Of a stretch of 64,000 bases of DNA, positions 61,043 through 64,000 are shown piece by piece. The notes below the pieces were generated by a model. The model saw only the letters and a list, made by a program, of their open reading frames with translations. It searched no databases and was not told where the DNA came from. Origin of the DNA: UBA685 sp049889495 (GTDB taxonomy: Bacteria; Pseudomonadota; Alphaproteobacteria; Puniceispirillales; Puniceispirillaceae); assembly GCA_049889495.1 (NCBI GenBank), contig JBMHDH010000072.1:1-64000 (forward strand), in the 5' to 3' direction. Both the position numbers and the translations under genes were made by a program. Numbering within the stretch: the first letter of the stretch is position 1; each line of letters starts with the position of its first letter.

Positions 61043-63409
61043 TTAATTCCTGACAGGTGTGCCTTTATCCAGCATGGTTGAGATGCGCTCATAGGTCAAA
61101 GATGTTTGGGCAAGACGAATAAAGGCCCGTCTTTCTCTGTCATATAAATCATCTTCTGTAACAACGAGACTTGTTTCATCTTCATCAGCTGTCACGATGG
61201 TTGCGATTTGCATGGCCACGATTTTGTCATGTGGGAAAAACAGACCATCTGCAATGCCCTTATCCATGAATTCTTCCATTTCTGCACGCAAATCAAAAGG
61301 TGCCAATTCTGCTTTGGGTTCTGCTGGGGGGGTATATCCTTTGGCGATAATCGCCTCCATTTCAGTGATGGCGGCGGTGATCAATTTATCACGGTTCATT
61401 ACAGCGTCATCATGACCATCCCTGAAATACTGATAACGCGCGCTTGTTTCAGGTGAGGTGCCTGTTAAGCCATAGCCAATCTGCATCCATGTTTGCCATG
61501 CCGCTTTGCGCCAATCATTTGTTGCTTGATACCAGCGCAAATAGCTTTCTTTAACACCGCCACCTGCTGGCACAACGCCAACGCCAGATTCAACCAGTCC
61601 AAGAACCGAATTTGTATGGGCAATCAGCTTATCGCAATGGGCCAAGACTTCAAAACCGCCGCCAATGGCCAAACCTGATGGCGCGCCAATCACAGGAACT
61701 TCGGTATATTTCAATGCTTTTACAGCTTGTTGGAAGCGTGCCAAAAACCCGTCAATGCCGTCAAAATCCTTGCTTTCGATAAAGGCGCGGAAGGCGTTCA
61801 AATCAACACCAGCTGAGAAATGCTGTGCGTCATTGTGAACAATGATCCCGCGTCCAGGATTGGCAGCGGCTTGCGCAACAATTGCCATTGAGGCATCTGT
61901 TAACGCATTGGCTTTTGAATGAAATTCAATCAGACGCAAATCATCGCCAATTTCAAACAAGCTGGCAGAGTCATTCTGGGCAAGTGGCGTTAAACACTGA
62001 CGCATCATATGGAAACGAATGGTACCTTCTGGCAAATTCACAGGCTGATTGGCAAGGCGGTTGCCTGATTTATCAAAGGCAGCGACCATCAAGTCATCCT
62101 TGTTTGCGTCATAAAATGGTGCATCATCCATAAGGCATGATGGCACTGACAAGCCTGCTTCGGCAATCAGGTCTCGCACCATGGCATGGGTGAGGGCATC
62201 CATCATCTCAAACGGCCCTTTGACCCAGTTAAAGCCCAATTTCATCGCATCATCAATTTGTTGAGGAGAGCCTGTCACCTCTGGGATCAGTGATGCGGCA
62301 TAAGCAAGGATATGCGCCAAGGCCCCTCTGATAAAATCTGTTTGCGCCTTATCATCATCTGACACATCACCATCGCGCGCGATTAACATTGGCAAAGGGT
62401 CTTGATTTGCCGCTTGCATATCAGCTGCGATCTTGGCTTTGCGGCATAGATCTGTTTTGCGTGCCATTACCTTGCCAGTGGCAAGTTGAATGGCAAATTC
62501 ATTTTCATCTTTATCAAGGCGGTAAAACCCGCCAAGACCTTTATCGCCTGTATAGCCTGTGGCAATCATCTCTTTGATCACAGGTTGCACAGGGTTATGG
62601 GTCTGGCCAACCGCATGAAACGCATCATTTTCAGGCAAAATCGTGGCCAAAGTATCAACCACATCAGCCATCAAATCCACACCAATCAAATCATATAGGC
62701 CAAAAACACCTGTTTTTGGAATGCCCATAGGGCGGCCCATCAAGGCATCCGCATCTTCAATCGCAAGATTATGTTTTGCCGCTTCATTTAAGCCAACTTG
62801 CAACGCATAAACACCAACGCGGTTGCCCAAAAAGCCAGGTGTATCATCACAGGCCACAACCCCTTTGCCAAGAATGCGGTCATTATAGTCAGCCAACACA
62901 TCAATGACATCTTGTCTGGTTTTTGTGCCGCGCACCAATTCCAACAAACGCATATAGCGCACAGGGTTAAAATAATGCGTAATGGCAAACCGTTCTTGGA
63001 AATCGGCTGGCATATCTTCGACCAGCAATTTAATGGGGATAGTGGATGTGTTTGATGTGACAATACAGCTTGGCTTGATGGTCTCATGCAAACGTTGATA
63101 AAGCTGTTTTTTGATATCAAGGCGTTCCACGACCGCTTCAATGATCCAATCATAATCAGCAAGCGCGTGAAAATCATCTCTGATATTACCAGCTGTAATC
63201 AAGCCAGCGCGTTTTTTATGCATCAAAGCAGGCGGGTCAGATTGTAACAAGCGGTCAATCGCGGCTTCTGAGATGGCATTTGGTGTCTCGCCCTCGGATG
63301 GCAAATCAAGCAACATGACCTGATGGCCTGCATTGGCAATTTGTCCTGCAATCGCGCTGCCCATTGTACCTGAACCGATAACAGCAATTTTTTGTAACGA
63401 ATAGGTCAT
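61043..63409 (-). CDS. bifunctional 3-hydroxyacyl-CoA dehydrogenase / enoyl-CoA hydratase, FadN-like
   Basis: 788 residues, the same length and domain order as Bacillus FadN: NAD-binding hydroxyacyl-CoA dehydrogenase first (VIGSGTMGSAIAGQIA, SNTSTIPI, HYFNPVRYM, DTPGFLGNRVG), 3HCDH C-terminal domains (about 185-420), then a crotonase domain (about 490-700) with HFSAGVDL and GLAIGGGFEVLAHCD. The order is the reverse of E. coli FadB, where the hydratase comes first. It would do two successive beta-oxidation steps. The stop is 29 bases before the ligase start. No thiolase is in view. Confidence 0.9.
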   Translation of the reverse strand: MTYSLQKIAVIGSGTMGSAIAGQIANAGHQVMLLDLPSEGETPNAISEAAIDRLLQSDPPALMHKKRAGLITAGNIRDDFHALADYDWIIEAVVERLDIKKQLYQRLHETIKPSCIVTSNTSTIPIKLLVEDMPADFQERFAITHYFNPVRYMRLLELVRGTKTRQDVIDVLADYNDRILGKGVVACDDTPGFLGNRVGVYALQVGLNEAAKHNLAIEDADALMGRPMGIPKTGVFGLYDLIGVDLMADVVDTLATILPENDAFHAVGQTHNPVQPVIKEMIATGYTGDKGLGGFYRLDKDENEFAIQLATGKVMARKTDLCRKAKIAADMQAANQDPLPMLIARDGDVSDDDKAQTDFIRGALAHILAYAASLIPEVTGSPQQIDDAMKLGFNWVKGPFEMMDALTHAMVRDLIAEAGLSVPSCLMDDAPFYDANKDDLMVAAFDKSGNRLANQPVNLPEGTIRFHMMRQCLTPLAQNDSASLFEIGDDLRLIEFHSKANALTDASMAIVAQAAANPGRGIIVHNDAQHFSAGVDLNAFRAFIESKDFDGIDGFLARFQQAVKALKYTEVPVIGAPSGLAIGGGFEVLAHCDKLIAHTNSVLGLVESGVGVVPAGGGVKESYLRWYQATNDWRKAAWQTWMQIGYGLTGTSPETSARYQYFRDGHDDAVMNRDKLITAAITEMEAIIAKGYTPPAEPKAELAPFDLRAEMEEFMDKGIADGLFFPHDKIVAMQIATIVTADEDETSLVVTEDDLYDRERRAFIRLAQTSLTYERISTMLDKGTPVRN

Positions 63410-63434
63410 GATAACACTCTGAATTTAAGATTAA

Positions 63435-64000
63435 TTATTGCAAAAACGACCGCAAAGCTTGATTCACTTCAAAGGGGCGTTCTGATGGCAAGAAATGTCC
63501 TGCCTCTTTGATGAGGTTTGTCTGGCAATTGGAAATCGTATCTGCCATTTTGGCACCCATTTTGGCAGGTGTCATTTTGTCTTTTTCAGCAAGCAAGGCC
63601 AAGGTTGGGCATGTCACCGCAGCCGCGGCCTCTGCGCCGTTCGCATAATTATTGCAAGCTGTTAAATCAGCGAAAAGGGCGCTGTTATCATTCGTTGCCA
63701 TCACCTTATGCCCCATATCAATATGGGTTAAGCCTGGCCAGCTATGATCATAAAGATGGCTGTCATTGCCATGGGCCCAATTGACCATCGCTTGATAAGC
63801 CACATCAGGCTTTTTATCTGCAAGAGATAACAGATCATCATTCACAGGAATGGCCATCGCACCAGCGATTAGGCATAATTTTTCAACCAATTCAGGGAAT
63901 TGACGCGCTATTTCAAGGCCAACCAAACAGCCTTGTGAATGCCCAATTACCGTGACTTTGGCAATATCAAGCTGTTGTAATAAGGCGTGATACCATTTTG
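63435..64000 (-). CDS. alpha/beta-hydrolase, 5' end cut by window edge
   Basis: The frame is open to the end of the window, giving about 188 visible C-terminal residues. The nucleophile elbow GHSQG lies near 63,935, followed by LALLAEKDKMTP with the acidic residue and KEAGHFLPSERP with the catalytic His. This is the common small hydrolase type (esterase, lipase or ring-cleavage hydrolase). It lies 25 bases upstream of the FadN-like gene on the same strand, so it may release the acid that the cluster oxidises (inference). Confidence 0.85.
   Translation of the reverse strand, partial: KWYHALLQQLDIAKVTVIGHSQGCLVGLEIARQFPELVEKLCLIAGAMAIPVNDDLLSLADKKPDVAYQAMVNWAHGNDSHLYDHSWPGLTHIDMGHKVMATNDNSALFADLTACNNYANGAEAAAAVTCPTLALLAEKDKMTPAKMGAKMADTISNCQTNLIKEAGHFLPSERPFEVNQALRSFLQ

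Overview
The window looks like chromosomal DNA from an alphaproteobacterium, most likely a marine, surface-living, SAR116-like lineage (inference). The argument rests on gene order: tpiA-secG-pyrG-kdsA-eno-ftsB-pdhA-pdhB-pdhC-lpd-lipA-coq10, then cinA/pgpA/ispDF, then dusB-ntrB-ntrC-ntrY-ntrX-trkA-dat-hfq. This is a typical alphaproteobacterial backbone with the fused ispDF and a lipoyl domain on E1 beta. Three photolyase-family genes suggest a sunlit habitat. No rRNA, tRNA, CRISPR array, IS element or prophage was recognised.

Layout. 1-5.8 kb holds a truncated SDR gene, an exported hydrolase, hydroxypyruvate isomerase, a 46-residue Cys-rich microprotein, a CBS protein, a cysteine-less glutaredoxin-like protein, a DMT transporter and small proteins. 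5.9-12.9 kb is an accessory stretch rich in exported proteins. Its centre is a passenger-less inverse-autotransporter beta-barrel translationally coupled to a secreted protein, facing a three-gene run of exported proteins (lipoprotein, Tat substrate, Sec substrate). 12.8-16.3 kb holds ppiD-trpE-SPOR protein on the minus strand. 16.5-29 kb is the long plus-strand run from tpiA to coq10: glycolysis, CTP and KDO synthesis, cell division, pyruvate dehydrogenase and lipoate synthesis. 28.9-31.1 kb is cinA, pgpA and ispDF on the minus strand. 31.3-41.1 kb is the nitrogen-regulation block through hfq. 41.2-52.5 kb holds a phosphatase, mazG, a DUF502 protein, recG, sdhE, mfd, thiol/redox proteins and a second DMT transporter. 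52.7-57.2 kb is an operon of three different photolyase/cryptochrome proteins, followed by a 340-base intergenic stretch with a 12-bp tandem array. 57.5-64 kb is an acyl-CoA catabolic cluster.

The observations I rate highest are: the barrel plus coupled secreted protein at 6927-8401; the NtrC whose AAA+ domain has lost Walker A glycines, the Walker B acidic pair and the whole GAFTGA segment; the three-photolyase operon with the adjacent array of eight 12-bp units; and two miniature redox-like proteins, one with a CDGSH-like Cys/His pattern and one a glutaredoxin fold without cysteine. Functions are assigned by motif reading and remembered family features; no database search was run.
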